Assembly: GCA_025355465.1 (NCBI GenBank)
Contig: JANXZO010000060.1
Coordinates: 1-58,248 of the forward strand
Length of the DNA stretch: 58,248 nucleotides
From: Bacteroidales bacterium
GTDB taxonomy: Bacteria > Bacteroidota > Bacteroidia > Bacteroidales > FEN-979
Direction: 5' to 3'
Shown: piece after piece, positions 45,552 to 54,060 of the stretch
How the letters are laid out: the number at the start of each line of letters is the position of its first letter
Numbering within the stretch: the first letter of the stretch is position 1
The notes under the pieces: model-generated
What the model was told of the DNA's origin: nothing
The model's database searches: none
What the model saw: the letters and a program-made list of their open reading frames with translations, nothing else
Made by a program: the position numbers and the translations under genes

Positions 45552-45971
45552 TCAAACCCCCCAGTGTTTTTTCCATCCGGTGAAGAATTCCGGCAAGGTC
45601 AGCAGCAACTCAGCAGCCGGAGTGAGAAATACCTGGATCGTTGAACCTGTGCAGGCGACTTCCATATCCTGCTTGCGGTAAATGGTGTATTCAAACACAA
45701 TCTTGGCTGCTTGAGTAGGCACGAAGCGGGTTTCAACAATAGCAGTATCGCCGTATTCCAGAGGCCGTTTGTAATCGCAGTTTATCTTTACCAGCGGGAT
45801 CATCACATCGTGTTTGTAAACGTCGAGATAACCCAGGCTATATTTCAATCCGAACGATTCACGGCCGTCTTCAAAATATTTGAGGTAGTTACCGTGCCAT
45901 ACGATACGCATGGAATCAACTTCGCTGAACCTGACAATAATCTCTTTGCGATCGGTAAGAATGGTACTCAT
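45552..45971 (-). CDS. Hotdog-fold acyl thioesterase (YbgC/FadM type)
   Basis: A 139-residue 4-hydroxybenzoyl-CoA-thioesterase-like protein with the active-site region VRFSEVDSMRIVWHGNYLKYFE. The usual Asp of YbgC enzymes is present as Asp in EVDSM. It probably hydrolyses an acyl thioester, either as an editing enzyme or to release the polyene acid. The start overlaps the stop of the ABC permease gene (ATGA), so the two are translationally coupled. Confidence 0.88.
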   Translation of the reverse strand: MSTILTDRKEIIVRFSEVDSMRIVWHGNYLKYFEDGRESFGLKYSLGYLDVYKHDVMIPLVKINCDYKRPLEYGDTAIVETRFVPTQAAKIVFEYTIYRKQDMEVACTGSTIQVFLTPAAELLLTLPEFFTGWKKHWGV

Positions 45972-47269
45972 GAACCTATGTGTGGATTAGTTTTCCGGTA
46001 GATGGCTGCAACAGTCGTGGTCACAATAAAAAAGACCAGAAGTTTAAATACCTGCGGAAGAATATCCGCCACCTCGCCGTCGCGCAGGAAAATGGTAAGA
46101 AACCCTTCATGTGCCCAGTTGAGCGGCGATAATGCGGCAACCTTCACCATGGCATGGGGAAAGAAGTAAATGGGTACCCACAACCCTCCGATGGCAGCCA
46201 GGATAACGATGGAGACGGATCCGAAGGCAGAAGCCTGCTGGTGGGTGTTAGCCAGGGTTCCGATCATAATCCCATAGCCCAGGGCGGCCATGCTTGATGC
46301 AAGGGCCATGATGGTCAGTGAAAAATAGTGGTTGCTCAGACTCAGGGCAGGCAGCGAAAACAACGGAAGCAGGTAAATCCCGGCAAGGACCATAAAAATG
46401 AACTGTACAAAACAGACAATCAGGTACACACCAACTTTCGACATGAACACTGTAAAGTACGACACCGGCAGTGTGTAAAGCCTGATCACGCTTCCCTCTT
46501 CGCGTTCCTTGATCATGCTGCTCGACAGGGGAATTACAATGAAGAACATGGCAAATATGGCCCACGAGGGGACATTGTGTTGTGTGGAGGTGGCAATCAC
46601 AGGTTCCTTCTCTCCCGACGGATATTCTTCCGTGAAATAGACGGTCTCCCTGAACTCCTTGAAACTGGAGAGGTACTGTGGAAACAACTTCTTGAGTTCG
46701 TCATTGAAGGTCTGAAAGATCATGTTGGATTCGATTTTCAGACTGTACTCCTTCATGGAACTCAGGAAGGCAGCCTTGAAGGTTCCCTTAATGGCCGGGT
46801 CGAAATAGATGATGATGTTCACAGAGTCCTTGTTTTCCATGCCGAAGAAAGGGTTTCCCACCGGCATCATGATACCCGACATGATCTGGGTTATCATCAT
46901 CTGAACCTTGCGTTCGATTTTTTTGGATGCACCTTTCGGGATAATGACACCGATCTGGTATTCGCCGGTCCTTACCTTTTCACGGGCAGTTTCACGCGTC
47001 AGGGAATCGGCATTTAGCTTTTTGAGTACGACAAACATTCTGGAATCATCCAGCCCTTTTTCAATCAGTGCAGGAAGATTACCGGTATCTTCATTTACAA
47101 AAAGCACGTGAATTTTAGGTTCCTTGGCTACGGCATTCCAGCCAAACTCCTGAACCAAGGAGAGAATGACCAGCATGACCATGGGCATCAAAAAAAGCAG
47201 GATGATCCCGGGTACGTCGCGAACAAGTACAATCCACTCCTTCCGAAAGGCAGAGAAAAATTTAAACAT
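45968..47269 (-). CDS. ABC-2 type transporter permease
   Basis: A 433-residue membrane protein of the ABC-2 exporter class. One N-terminal helix (about 18-40), a large extracytoplasmic loop of about 200 residues, and five C-terminal helices (about 245-425) are seen, with the typical opening FFSAFRKEWIVLVRDVPGIILLFLMP. It pairs with the ATPase encoded immediately upstream (1 base gap) and is the likely exporter of the cluster's product or of a precursor. Aryl polyene clusters of Proteobacteria use an MMPL pump for this step, so the ABC choice is a difference. Confidence 0.9.
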   Translation of the reverse strand: MFKFFSAFRKEWIVLVRDVPGIILLFLMPMVMLVILSLVQEFGWNAVAKEPKIHVLFVNEDTGNLPALIEKGLDDSRMFVVLKKLNADSLTRETAREKVRTGEYQIGVIIPKGASKKIERKVQMMITQIMSGIMMPVGNPFFGMENKDSVNIIIYFDPAIKGTFKAAFLSSMKEYSLKIESNMIFQTFNDELKKLFPQYLSSFKEFRETVYFTEEYPSGEKEPVIATSTQHNVPSWAIFAMFFIVIPLSSSMIKEREEGSVIRLYTLPVSYFTVFMSKVGVYLIVCFVQFIFMVLAGIYLLPLFSLPALSLSNHYFSLTIMALASSMAALGYGIMIGTLANTHQQASAFGSVSIVILAAIGGLWVPIYFFPHAMVKVAALSPLNWAHEGFLTIFLRDGEVADILPQVFKLLVFFIVTTTVAAIYRKTNPHIGS

Positions 47270-47270
47270 A

Positions 47271-48023
47271 TCAGTCCCTCAATTCTTTACCCGTAAGATG
47301 GATAAATATATTTTCAAGATTTTTAAACTCAGGATGTTCCGCAACCAGTTCCTTGGGATTGCCCAACGAAATAATGCTGCCGCGATCGATGATGGCCACG
47401 CGTGAACAGAGGTTTTCAGCCTCTTCCATATAATGCGATGTATAGATGATCGTAGTCCCCTTTTTATTGATCAGCTTAAGGTAATTCAGGATTTCGAGAC
47501 GCGACTGCACATCAATGCCTACTGTTGGCTCATCCAAAAAGATAACTTTGGGGTCATGCAAAAGTCCGGCGATCAGGTTCACCCTGCGTTTCATGCCACC
47601 AGAAAATCGTGCAACCATCTTACCTGCGTGCCGTTCGAGACCAAATTCGGTAAGGTAGTCATCGATTTTATTTTTCAGCACTTTGCCTCGAAGTCCGTAC
47701 ATGTTACCAAAAAATGTAAGGTTTTCTCTTGCTGTAAGGGTAGGGTAGAGGGCAATATCCTGGGGCACAACACCAATGATCTGTTTTATTTTCCTGATAT
47801 CTGCATGAATATCAAGACCATTGATCGTTACACTTCCTTTTGTTGGCGGAAAGAGACCACAGAGGATGGAAATGGTGGTGGTTTTACCCGCCCCGTTCGG
47901 ACCCAGGAGTCCAAAAATCTCATTCTTGTTGATGTCGAGGGAGATCGAGTTAATCGCCGGCTCATCCGCGCCTTTGTATCGCTTGGTTAGCTCCCTGATT
48001 TCAATAATTGGGCGATCTGGCAT
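47271..48023 (-). CDS. ABC transporter ATP-binding protein
   Basis: A 250-residue ABC ATPase with Walker A GPNGAGKTTT (41-50), signature FSGGMKRRVNL, Walker B VIFLDEPTVG and the switch His in IIYTSHYMEEAE. It closely follows the DrrA/Ccm-type subfamily for lipid-like or drug export. It energises the permease encoded next, and its start directly follows the stop of the first BtrH-type gene, so it belongs to the same operon. Confidence 0.94.
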   Translation of the reverse strand: MPDRPIIEIRELTKRYKGADEPAINSISLDINKNEIFGLLGPNGAGKTTTISILCGLFPPTKGSVTINGLDIHADIRKIKQIIGVVPQDIALYPTLTARENLTFFGNMYGLRGKVLKNKIDDYLTEFGLERHAGKMVARFSGGMKRRVNLIAGLLHDPKVIFLDEPTVGIDVQSRLEILNYLKLINKKGTTIIYTSHYMEEAENLCSRVAIIDRGSIISLGNPKELVAEHPEFKNLENIFIHLTGKELRD

Positions 48024-49046
48024 CTATAGTTTTATTTTTTCGAGTTTACGGAAAACCATCTCCTCGCTTGCAGCGATCTCAAGCATCATGTCGCCCAGAT
48101 GGCCATAATCCTCGGTTGGTTTAGCGCGGTTCTTGCAATTTCGTGCTCCGGCATAGGTGAATTCTCTCCATTTGTTGGCTGTTTTGCCCATCAGGTCTGC
48201 CGCTTCAAGGATGCCATCATGGTTGTAAATCTCACCTGCCTCTTTCAGGAATGATCCGTAGATAAAGCGGAAGCCGGCACCGCCGGTACCGAAATCTTCG
48301 GCCATTCTGAGTACCTGTCCGAGATAGAACGAGGCTTTTTCATTGCCATGTTTCTTGGGCCATTTTTTCATATCCCTGGCCATCCAGCGAATACCTTTTA
48401 CACCGATGAGCGGAAACGGTATCCCAATCATCTCTTTGACAGTTTTCTTTATTGCGATGGCGATGGCGGGTTTCAGATCAATCTCCTGAGCAACTTTGCC
48501 ATGGATCCAATACATCTTGCCTTCAGGGGCAAACGGACCCTTGGCATAACGAACGCGAACAAGGTCGTCGTAACTGATCACCTGGGGAAGCTCCATTACC
48601 GTATCACTGACATGGTAATTGTTACCTTCCTTTCCGAAAACCACCAGGTTATGCATGTTGTAATGCATCCGGTATTCGGGTGGGAAAAACGTAAGTTGAA
48701 AAACACCTACCTGCAATCCTGTAGGCAGTCCGTTTTCCAGGTTACGATCGAGGGCGTCCATGGCCTGCCCGGGGTCTTTGATTTTTTTTACCACCGTGTG
48801 GTCAATCCCCAGGTAGGTGGTCGATCTTTTAAAAACGGTGTTTGGCAGATTTCTGAATGACATCATCGGGGCATACTGGACTTTGAGAAAGGGAATATAA
48901 CTGAAATATAATCCGTTCCCGAGGCCAAATGCCATGGGTTCCGAGATGTCGAGGCCGTTGAATTTAAAAAGATTTGAGGTGGCTCCGCTTTCACAGTGTC
49001 CTGCCTGACTGTGAGTATAATTAATGATGGTTGTTTTTGATTCCAT
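48024..49046 (-). CDS. BtrH N-terminal domain protein, copy 1
   Basis: A 340-residue protein related to the N-terminal domain of BtrH, the butirosin enzyme that moves an acyl group from a carrier protein to an amine. A conserved Cys lies in QAGHCESGATSN (Cys18) and a conserved His in YNMHNLVVFG (about 130), a likely Cys-His pair. The SEPMAFGLGNGLYFSY motif follows the Cys. It shares most of its residues with copy 2 at 49540. Transfer of the polyene acyl chain from ACP to an acceptor is the natural hypothesis. It comes 14 bases after its small partner gene and just before the ABC ATPase gene. Confidence 0.8.
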   Translation of the reverse strand: MESKTTIINYTHSQAGHCESGATSNLFKFNGLDISEPMAFGLGNGLYFSYIPFLKVQYAPMMSFRNLPNTVFKRSTTYLGIDHTVVKKIKDPGQAMDALDRNLENGLPTGLQVGVFQLTFFPPEYRMHYNMHNLVVFGKEGNNYHVSDTVMELPQVISYDDLVRVRYAKGPFAPEGKMYWIHGKVAQEIDLKPAIAIAIKKTVKEMIGIPFPLIGVKGIRWMARDMKKWPKKHGNEKASFYLGQVLRMAEDFGTGGAGFRFIYGSFLKEAGEIYNHDGILEAADLMGKTANKWREFTYAGARNCKNRAKPTEDYGHLGDMMLEIAASEEMVFRKLEKIKL

Positions 49047-49060
49047 GGGATTTACGTTGA

Positions 49061-49456
49061 TTATTCAACTTTTTTAAGCTGTTCAATGCTGATGTTGAAA
49101 GCCTTTGCATACTTCCCAAGCGTATTGTTGCTGAGCCGTTTAAAAGCATTCGGCCGGAAGTGCCATTTTACACGCAACAGGGAGATGCCTGCTACCATTG
49201 AGAGTCCGAGTGGATCAAGCAGGTTTTTCTCCATGTAAAATACAACCGGACTTGCCTTTCCGGCCAACACCCGCTGACGGGCATCTTCAATTCGTTCTTT
49301 GAACAGGTCCCATGCCTGCTCAAGGATCACACGGTCGGCCTCTCCATGGAAACCAACTGCCTTTTCAAATTTCCCTCCGGTATAGGAGGAGTATAACATT
49401 TCACGGTACTTTCCGTAGTCTTTATTCTTGTAAACCGGATTCTGACTCTCTTCCAT
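49061..49456 (-). CDS. Small HTH-like partner protein, copy 1
   Basis: A 131-residue basic protein without signal peptide. Its first half includes QAWDLFKERIEDARQRVLAGKASPVVFYMEKNLLD. The last 55 residues, with LSMVAGISLLRVKWHF and LSNNTLGKYAKAFNISIEQLK, have the pattern of a Cro/XRE helix-turn-helix. It is a clear paralogue of the protein at 50562. In both cases the small gene directly precedes a BtrH-type gene. Whether it binds DNA, the acyltransferase or the ACP is unknown. Confidence 0.6.
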   Translation of the reverse strand: MEESQNPVYKNKDYGKYREMLYSSYTGGKFEKAVGFHGEADRVILEQAWDLFKERIEDARQRVLAGKASPVVFYMEKNLLDPLGLSMVAGISLLRVKWHFRPNAFKRLSNNTLGKYAKAFNISIEQLKKVE

Positions 49457-49539
49457 GACTCAACGGTTTTAATTTTTACATGGTCTTATTAAGGACCTGC
49501 GAAGGTAAAGAAAATTTGACAGCCGGAACGTGAAATATT

Positions 49540-50544
49540 TCACCCTTTGATGGTAGCCAGCTTTTTGAAGATCTTCTGCTCATTGTCGGCGCATACCAGC
49601 AGCATGTCGGCGAGGTAGTCATATGACTCCTCAGGCTTGCCTCTCTTTTTACAATTGCGTGAACCTTTGTATGAAAATTCGCGCCATTTGTTCGCGTTTT
49701 CTCCCATTTCGAACGACAGCTCGCGAAGCCATTCCTGTTTCAGAACATCAGCGGCCTCGTTCAGGAAGGCACCGTAAATAAACCGGAATCCTGCTCCGGC
49801 GGTACCCACCTCTTCTTCCATGCGAAGAACCTGGCCAAGATAGTAAGAGGCCTTCTCCGGTCCCAGTTTCTTTTCCCATTTACGCATCGATTTGGCGAGG
49901 TATCTGATCCCCTTGACCCCGATCAGCGGAAACGGGACACCTACCATGTTGTTCGCAGTTTTGCGTATTCCCTTGATGATGCCCGGACGCAGATCGATAT
50001 TTTTCGGAACATACGTTGGATAATACATCCGTCCTTCCGGAGCAAACACCCCTTTGGCATAGCGAACACGCACCAGGTCGTCGTAGGTAATTTCAACCAG
50101 CCGGTCCATCAGGGTGTCACTGATAAAATAGATGCCGTTCTCATGGCCATAAACAACCATGTTGTGCATGTTGTAATGCATGCGGTATTCCGGCGGAAAA
50201 AACGGCAGATGAAAGGTACCTACCTGCAAACCGACCGGGATGCCCTGATCGAGCACCTCATTCAGCTTGTCCATCGAATCTTTAGGGTTGCGGAATTTGT
50301 GAACCTGGGTCTTAATTCCCAACTGCTTCGTTGCCCGTTCAAAAACCTGCCCCGGCCACACCCTGAATGAGGTGGTGGGAGCATGCTGCATCTTCAGAAA
50401 GGGAAGGTAGCTGAAAAAAAGCCCGGCCCCGATACCGAAGGCCATCGGTTCACTGATGTCAAACTTATGATGGTGCAACAGGTTGGAAGTTACGCCACTC
50501 TCGCAATGTCCGGCCTGCCGGTGTTCAAATTCAATTTTTGCCAT
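49540..50544 (-). CDS. BtrH N-terminal domain protein, copy 2
   Basis: A 334-residue paralogue of the protein at 48024 with the same Cys-containing motif (AGHCESGVTSN, Cys14), the SEPMAFGIGAGLFFSY segment and the YNMHNMVVYG His region. Long stretches such as FFPPEYRMHYNMHN, YDDLVRVRYAKG, GVPFPLIGVKGIR and AGAGFRFIYG are shared almost unchanged, so the two genes result from a tandem duplication together with their small partners. Divergence is greatest in the loop after residue 60 and near the C-terminus, compatible with different acyl acceptors (inference). Confidence 0.8.
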   Translation of the reverse strand: MAKIEFEHRQAGHCESGVTSNLLHHHKFDISEPMAFGIGAGLFFSYLPFLKMQHAPTTSFRVWPGQVFERATKQLGIKTQVHKFRNPKDSMDKLNEVLDQGIPVGLQVGTFHLPFFPPEYRMHYNMHNMVVYGHENGIYFISDTLMDRLVEITYDDLVRVRYAKGVFAPEGRMYYPTYVPKNIDLRPGIIKGIRKTANNMVGVPFPLIGVKGIRYLAKSMRKWEKKLGPEKASYYLGQVLRMEEEVGTAGAGFRFIYGAFLNEAADVLKQEWLRELSFEMGENANKWREFSYKGSRNCKKRGKPEESYDYLADMLLVCADNEQKIFKKLATIKG

Positions 50545-50561
50545 TTTAACGGGGTATGTGA

Positions 50562-50984
50562 TTAGTTTTTTATAAAGTCAAGACTTGTCAGCTGTTCTAC
50601 GGTTATTCCAAATATGTCGGCATATTTTTTCAGAGTCGGCTGACTTAATTTCTTAAAAACACCGGGTTTCAGGTGCCGTCTCACGCGCCATGCCCCGATC
50701 TCCATGTAGGCAGCAAGCATGGGTACCTCAAGCAGTCGTTTCTCCATGAAAAAGGCCACGGGGCTTTGTATCCCTGCAAGAACCCGCTGCCGAACCTCTT
50801 GGAGCCGCTCATCAGCTGCATCCCAGCTTTGCTTAATAATGACCTGGTTACTGCTGTTCTGATAATCGTTGGCACGGGTATAGCCCTTTTCCTTGTCGAA
50901 ATGGTAGAATATCTCCCGGTTATAAGTATAGTATTTCTCCTCTTGTGGTGCTCCTTCCGGAGGTGTCTGTTCTGTTTTGCCCAT
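50562..50984 (-). CDS. Small HTH-like partner protein, copy 2
   Basis: A 140-residue protein paralogous to that at 49061. Shared features are QSWDAADERLQEVRQRVLAGIQSPVAFFMEKRLLE and the C-terminal LAAYMEIGAWRVRRHL, LSQPTLKKYADIFGITVEQLTSL, an XRE-like helix-turn-helix pattern with the recognition region unusually basic. The first 40 residues are low in predicted structure. It lies 17 bases upstream of its BtrH-type gene. Confidence 0.6.
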   Translation of the reverse strand: MGKTEQTPPEGAPQEEKYYTYNREIFYHFDKEKGYTRANDYQNSSNQVIIKQSWDAADERLQEVRQRVLAGIQSPVAFFMEKRLLEVPMLAAYMEIGAWRVRRHLKPGVFKKLSQPTLKKYADIFGITVEQLTSLDFIKN

Positions 50985-51014
50985 AATTTGCTGGTTTATT
51001 ACGTTACCGGTTTG

Positions 51015-51431
51015 TTAATCCTGTTTTATTAAAAAGATCTTTAATTCACATTCAGCGATGACCGCCCCGTCAAGGAATATTTTTCCCTGCACGACGGTTG
51101 CGTCAAAAACTTCATGCTCTACAGTAACAGCCGTGGTAATTTCCTGTCCGACCCTGGGAAATGAATGTATCTTCAACCCCCGGATGCCACCGATGAACCC
51201 CAGTGGAGGTGCACCTTCCTGATTTCCAGGTTTTGAGCCTACGCCAGCTGCGGCAGTCTGGGCCATGTTCTCGATCAGCCCGGGTTCGCGAAACTCCCCG
51301 TTTTCACAAAATACATTGTCTTCCCGTATGAGGAATCTGGTGACGGTGGTTCTGTCTGCTACCTCAACCAGACGGTCCACCATGACCATGGGCGGTTTCT
51401 GGGGTATTTTTATGTCTTCAAATGATGCCAT
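51015..51431 (-). CDS. Hotdog-fold 3-hydroxyacyl-ACP dehydratase-like protein
   Basis: A 138-residue FabZ/ApeP-like protein. The opening IPQKPPMVMVDRLVEV and the core GEFREPGLIENMAQTAAAGVG correspond to the FabZ substrate tunnel region, although the FabZ His in HFPG is replaced by Glu-containing GEFREPG, as in ApeP/ApeI-type dehydratases. It should remove water to form each double bond of the polyene. The gene overlaps the end of the radical SAM gene by 22 bases, so coupled translation is likely. Confidence 0.82.
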   Translation of the reverse strand: MASFEDIKIPQKPPMVMVDRLVEVADRTTVTRFLIREDNVFCENGEFREPGLIENMAQTAAAGVGSKPGNQEGAPPLGFIGGIRGLKIHSFPRVGQEITTAVTVEHEVFDATVVQGKIFLDGAVIAECELKIFLIKQD

Positions 51432-52768
51432 AATGATCCTTTGCGGTTTCGCTGCCGTAGTCGGTTCATCGCCGTGGCAACATCTTCATTGGCAAAAACC
51501 CATCTGCGGCCTGTCTGATCTGCGCGCGCTTTCAGGGTTTCATAATTGATATCAGGGGCAATATAATATACCGGTTCCAGCAGGTTTTCACCGGGATTAA
51601 GGTAACCCTGCTCAATAGCCAGCTTATGCAACACCGTTCCCGGATAGATACGCATTCCCACAAATGGAAAGAACACGGTATTTTCTATACGTTTGGAGTT
51701 TTCGAAACTCTCGTTGATGGTGGATTCGGTTTCGCCGTAACCACCAATGATCATGAAATGACAGAAATAGATGTTCGCCTGGTTGCAATAGTCAGAAACC
51801 CGCACCACTTCATCAACGTCGAAATGTTTGCCGTAATTTTTAAGGGTGGTATCTGAAAGCGATTCCGTGCCGAATTCAATGTGGGTAAGTCCGGCGGCAG
51901 CATATAATTTCAGCTCGTCGAGGGTAAGGTTGTGTGGCGAAAAATAAGCGCCCCATTTGATCGGCAGTTTCGCAGCGATCATCTTCTCGGCCAGACGTTC
52001 GTTAAAGTGGTTGCTGATGTTGAATACCGAGTCGGTGAAAAAAAGGTAGTCGATGTGGTATTTATGGTATAGTTCGGTCAGGGTGTTGATGATCCCGTCC
52101 GGATCCAGGGTACGAACATAGTGGCCTTCGATGAGCGGATATGTACAATAGATGCAGTTGTATGGGCAGCCGCGTTTGGTCTGCACATTCACCATTCCGG
52201 CTTTAGCCCAGTAAAATTCGATCAGATTTGGGTCGAAACTCAGATCGGGTGTCTTCAGGAAGGTGTGTCGCTCATTGATGACCACCTTGTCGCCGTCACG
52301 AAAAACGAGGCCAGGGATGGAAAGGTCGGCCTTGCCTTTATCGAGACTGATAAAAAGCTGGTGCAGGCTCTCTTCCCCTTCTCCCTGAACGCCAAAGTCG
52401 GGACTTAATAATTCGTAAAGCTCCCTGGGGTAGATCGAAAAGGCAGAGCCTCCGATGATGAGCGGAGTGGAGACGGAATCGCGAATGGTGTCGGTGATCG
52501 CTTTATAACCATGGATGAAACTCTCCTGGGTGTAAAAATTCACATCATCGATGTTGCGTAGCGAAAGCGCCGTATAATCAGGCTGAAAATCAAGCAGGTA
52601 TTGTCTGAAGGATTCCGGCGTGTTGTTGTTGAAGTCGAAAATCCTGATATCGTAGTGGGGCAATCTGTTCTGAAGGTAGGTAAACAGGTATGAAACGCCG
52701 AGCGGATATACCGGGTAGGGGTTGGTATACCTGTTAGCAGAGACAAAAAGCAGTTTTTTTGGTTCCAT
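51410..52768 (-). CDS. B12-binding-type radical SAM protein
   Basis: A 452-residue enzyme. Residues 1-150 form a Rossmann-like B12-binding-type domain (PVYPLGVSYLFTYLQ, YTALSLRNID), but without the DxHxxG motif that places a His under cobalamin. The radical SAM domain has Cys201, Cys205 and Cys208 in RGCPYNCIYCTYP for the 4Fe-4S cluster. Related enzymes with this layout occur in lipid-type clusters of Bacteroidota. Possible reactions are C-methylation or a rearrangement on the aryl head or chain, which the sequence does not decide. It lies one base from the acyltransferase gene. Confidence 0.85.
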   Translation of the reverse strand: MEPKKLLFVSANRYTNPYPVYPLGVSYLFTYLQNRLPHYDIRIFDFNNNTPESFRQYLLDFQPDYTALSLRNIDDVNFYTQESFIHGYKAITDTIRDSVSTPLIIGGSAFSIYPRELYELLSPDFGVQGEGEESLHQLFISLDKGKADLSIPGLVFRDGDKVVINERHTFLKTPDLSFDPNLIEFYWAKAGMVNVQTKRGCPYNCIYCTYPLIEGHYVRTLDPDGIINTLTELYHKYHIDYLFFTDSVFNISNHFNERLAEKMIAAKLPIKWGAYFSPHNLTLDELKLYAAAGLTHIEFGTESLSDTTLKNYGKHFDVDEVVRVSDYCNQANIYFCHFMIIGGYGETESTINESFENSKRIENTVFFPFVGMRIYPGTVLHKLAIEQGYLNPGENLLEPVYYIAPDINYETLKARADQTGRRWVFANEDVATAMNRLRQRNRKGSLWHHLKT

Positions 52769-52769
52769 G

Positions 52770-53687
52770 TCAGTTTGCCGGTTCAGGGGTTATGTGAAGC
52801 GGTTCGGGACGGCTCCAGAAATCATAGTAATTGAACCACTGCAGGGGATACCGGGCAACCATCTCTTCCAGTTTTTCAACATAGATCTTTACCGCTTTGC
52901 CCAGATTGAGTTCGCGTTGCAGAAGGTTTCGCGAATATTCGATTTGCATGAGCGGGGTTGCATAAAAATGATAATGGGTGCGACTCTCTTTAAGCGCAAA
53001 GACGTACGAAACAGGCACTTTGAATTTTGCGGCCATGTTTACCGGCCCGATCGGGAACGCCGCAGCTTTGCCCAGAAAATTAACATTTACCGTTTTGTTC
53101 CCTTCAATGTAGCGGTCGCCGTGCATGGCTATGATCTCCTTGTTTGCCAACGCCTCCTTTATCTCAAGAAGATGTGAATAATTATCCCGGATCACAATGA
53201 AATTCACGTTGCGGTTGGTCATCACATCCGAGAGATAACCTTTAATACGCTGGTGTTCTGCATCGAAAAGGATGATGTTGATCTTGCGGTCGAGACGGTT
53301 CAGCAACTGTCCGGCAATTTCCCAGTTCCCGATATGCGCACTGATCAGCAATCCCCCGTTCTCCATCTGACGCAGAAACTCTTCGCCTTCGAAATCGAAG
53401 GTAAATCTTGCCTGGAAACCCGATAGCATGGCAATTTTGTCGAGCAGGATCTGACCGAAAATGTAATAGTTATGGTAGATACTTAACAACGACTTACCAA
53501 GGCTGTATCTCAACATTTTATGGAAATAATCATAAATTGCCCTGAATGCGTTACCGGAAGCGAAGATGAAATAAATGACCACAAAGGAGAGCAGAAAGTA
53601 GGCGAAGGAGATCCCCAGGTAGCGCAGTGTCCAGACAAATATCTTATAGCCAAGAACCCCTCCGCGGGTTTTTCCCTTCCACGACAT
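52770..53687 (-). CDS. LPLAT acyltransferase (lipid A acyltransferase-like)
   Basis: A 305-residue membrane-anchored acyltransferase of the LpxL/HtrB-like family. A membrane helix near residues 28-45 is followed by the catalytic HxxxxE motif HIGNWE (His118, Glu123) and the HGDRY block. It would transfer an acyl chain from ACP to an acceptor at the cytoplasmic face of the inner membrane. Clusters for aryl polyenes usually include one such enzyme. It is 6 bases after the ACP gene, a likely acyl donor. Confidence 0.9.
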   Translation of the reverse strand: MSWKGKTRGGVLGYKIFVWTLRYLGISFAYFLLSFVVIYFIFASGNAFRAIYDYFHKMLRYSLGKSLLSIYHNYYIFGQILLDKIAMLSGFQARFTFDFEGEEFLRQMENGGLLISAHIGNWEIAGQLLNRLDRKINIILFDAEHQRIKGYLSDVMTNRNVNFIVIRDNYSHLLEIKEALANKEIIAMHGDRYIEGNKTVNVNFLGKAAAFPIGPVNMAAKFKVPVSYVFALKESRTHYHFYATPLMQIEYSRNLLQRELNLGKAVKIYVEKLEEMVARYPLQWFNYYDFWSRPEPLHITPEPAN

Positions 53688-53693
53688 AAGGGA

Positions 53694-53945
53694 TTAATTA
53701 GAATGTACACGATTGATTATGTAGTTGTAAAAATCCTCAAGGGTCTTTACCTCCGACATCTCCTCTGCTTTCATTTTAAAGCCAAAATTATGCTCGATGA
53801 TCACAAACAGGTCGACAAAATCCAAACTGTCGATGCCAAGATCCTTCTTTAATTCTGCCGAAGGTTTCAGCGCCTCCTCATCTATTTCTATCTCATCTAC
53901 CAGGAGCAGATTGATCTTCCTGATGATCTCATCATTTTGCATCAT
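53694..53945 (-). CDS. Acyl carrier protein (second)
   Basis: An 83-residue acyl carrier protein with the phosphopantetheine Ser in DLGIDSLDFVDLFVIIE (about 40). It starts a subgroup of genes after a 115-base gap and a promoter match. The tandem ATG codons at 53945 and 53942 leave the exact start open by one residue. It probably serves the acyltransferase and downstream acyl-transfer steps. Confidence 0.93.
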   Translation of the reverse strand: MMQNDEIIRKINLLLVDEIEIDEEALKPSAELKKDLGIDSLDFVDLFVIIEHNFGFKMKAEEMSEVKTLEDFYNYIINRVHSN

Positions 53946-53965
53946 TCGATTCCGTTAACTGGATG

Positions 53966-53995
53966 CAAAAATAGCGTTTTTTTTAAGATATCAAG
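53966..53995 (-). promoter_or_regulatory. Predicted internal promoter before the second ACP gene
   Basis: On the minus strand CTTG (53992-53995) and TATTTTTG (53966-53973) are separated by 18 bp, close to the Bacteroidota promoter pattern. It lies in the only long gap inside the pigment cluster and would start transcription about 15 bases before the ACP gene. Confidence 0.5.
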
Positions 53996-54060
53996 GCACC
54001 CATGTTACCCATCGCTTACCTGTACATTTCAGGAGACAGTCAGACCGCAGGGAGGGTAGT

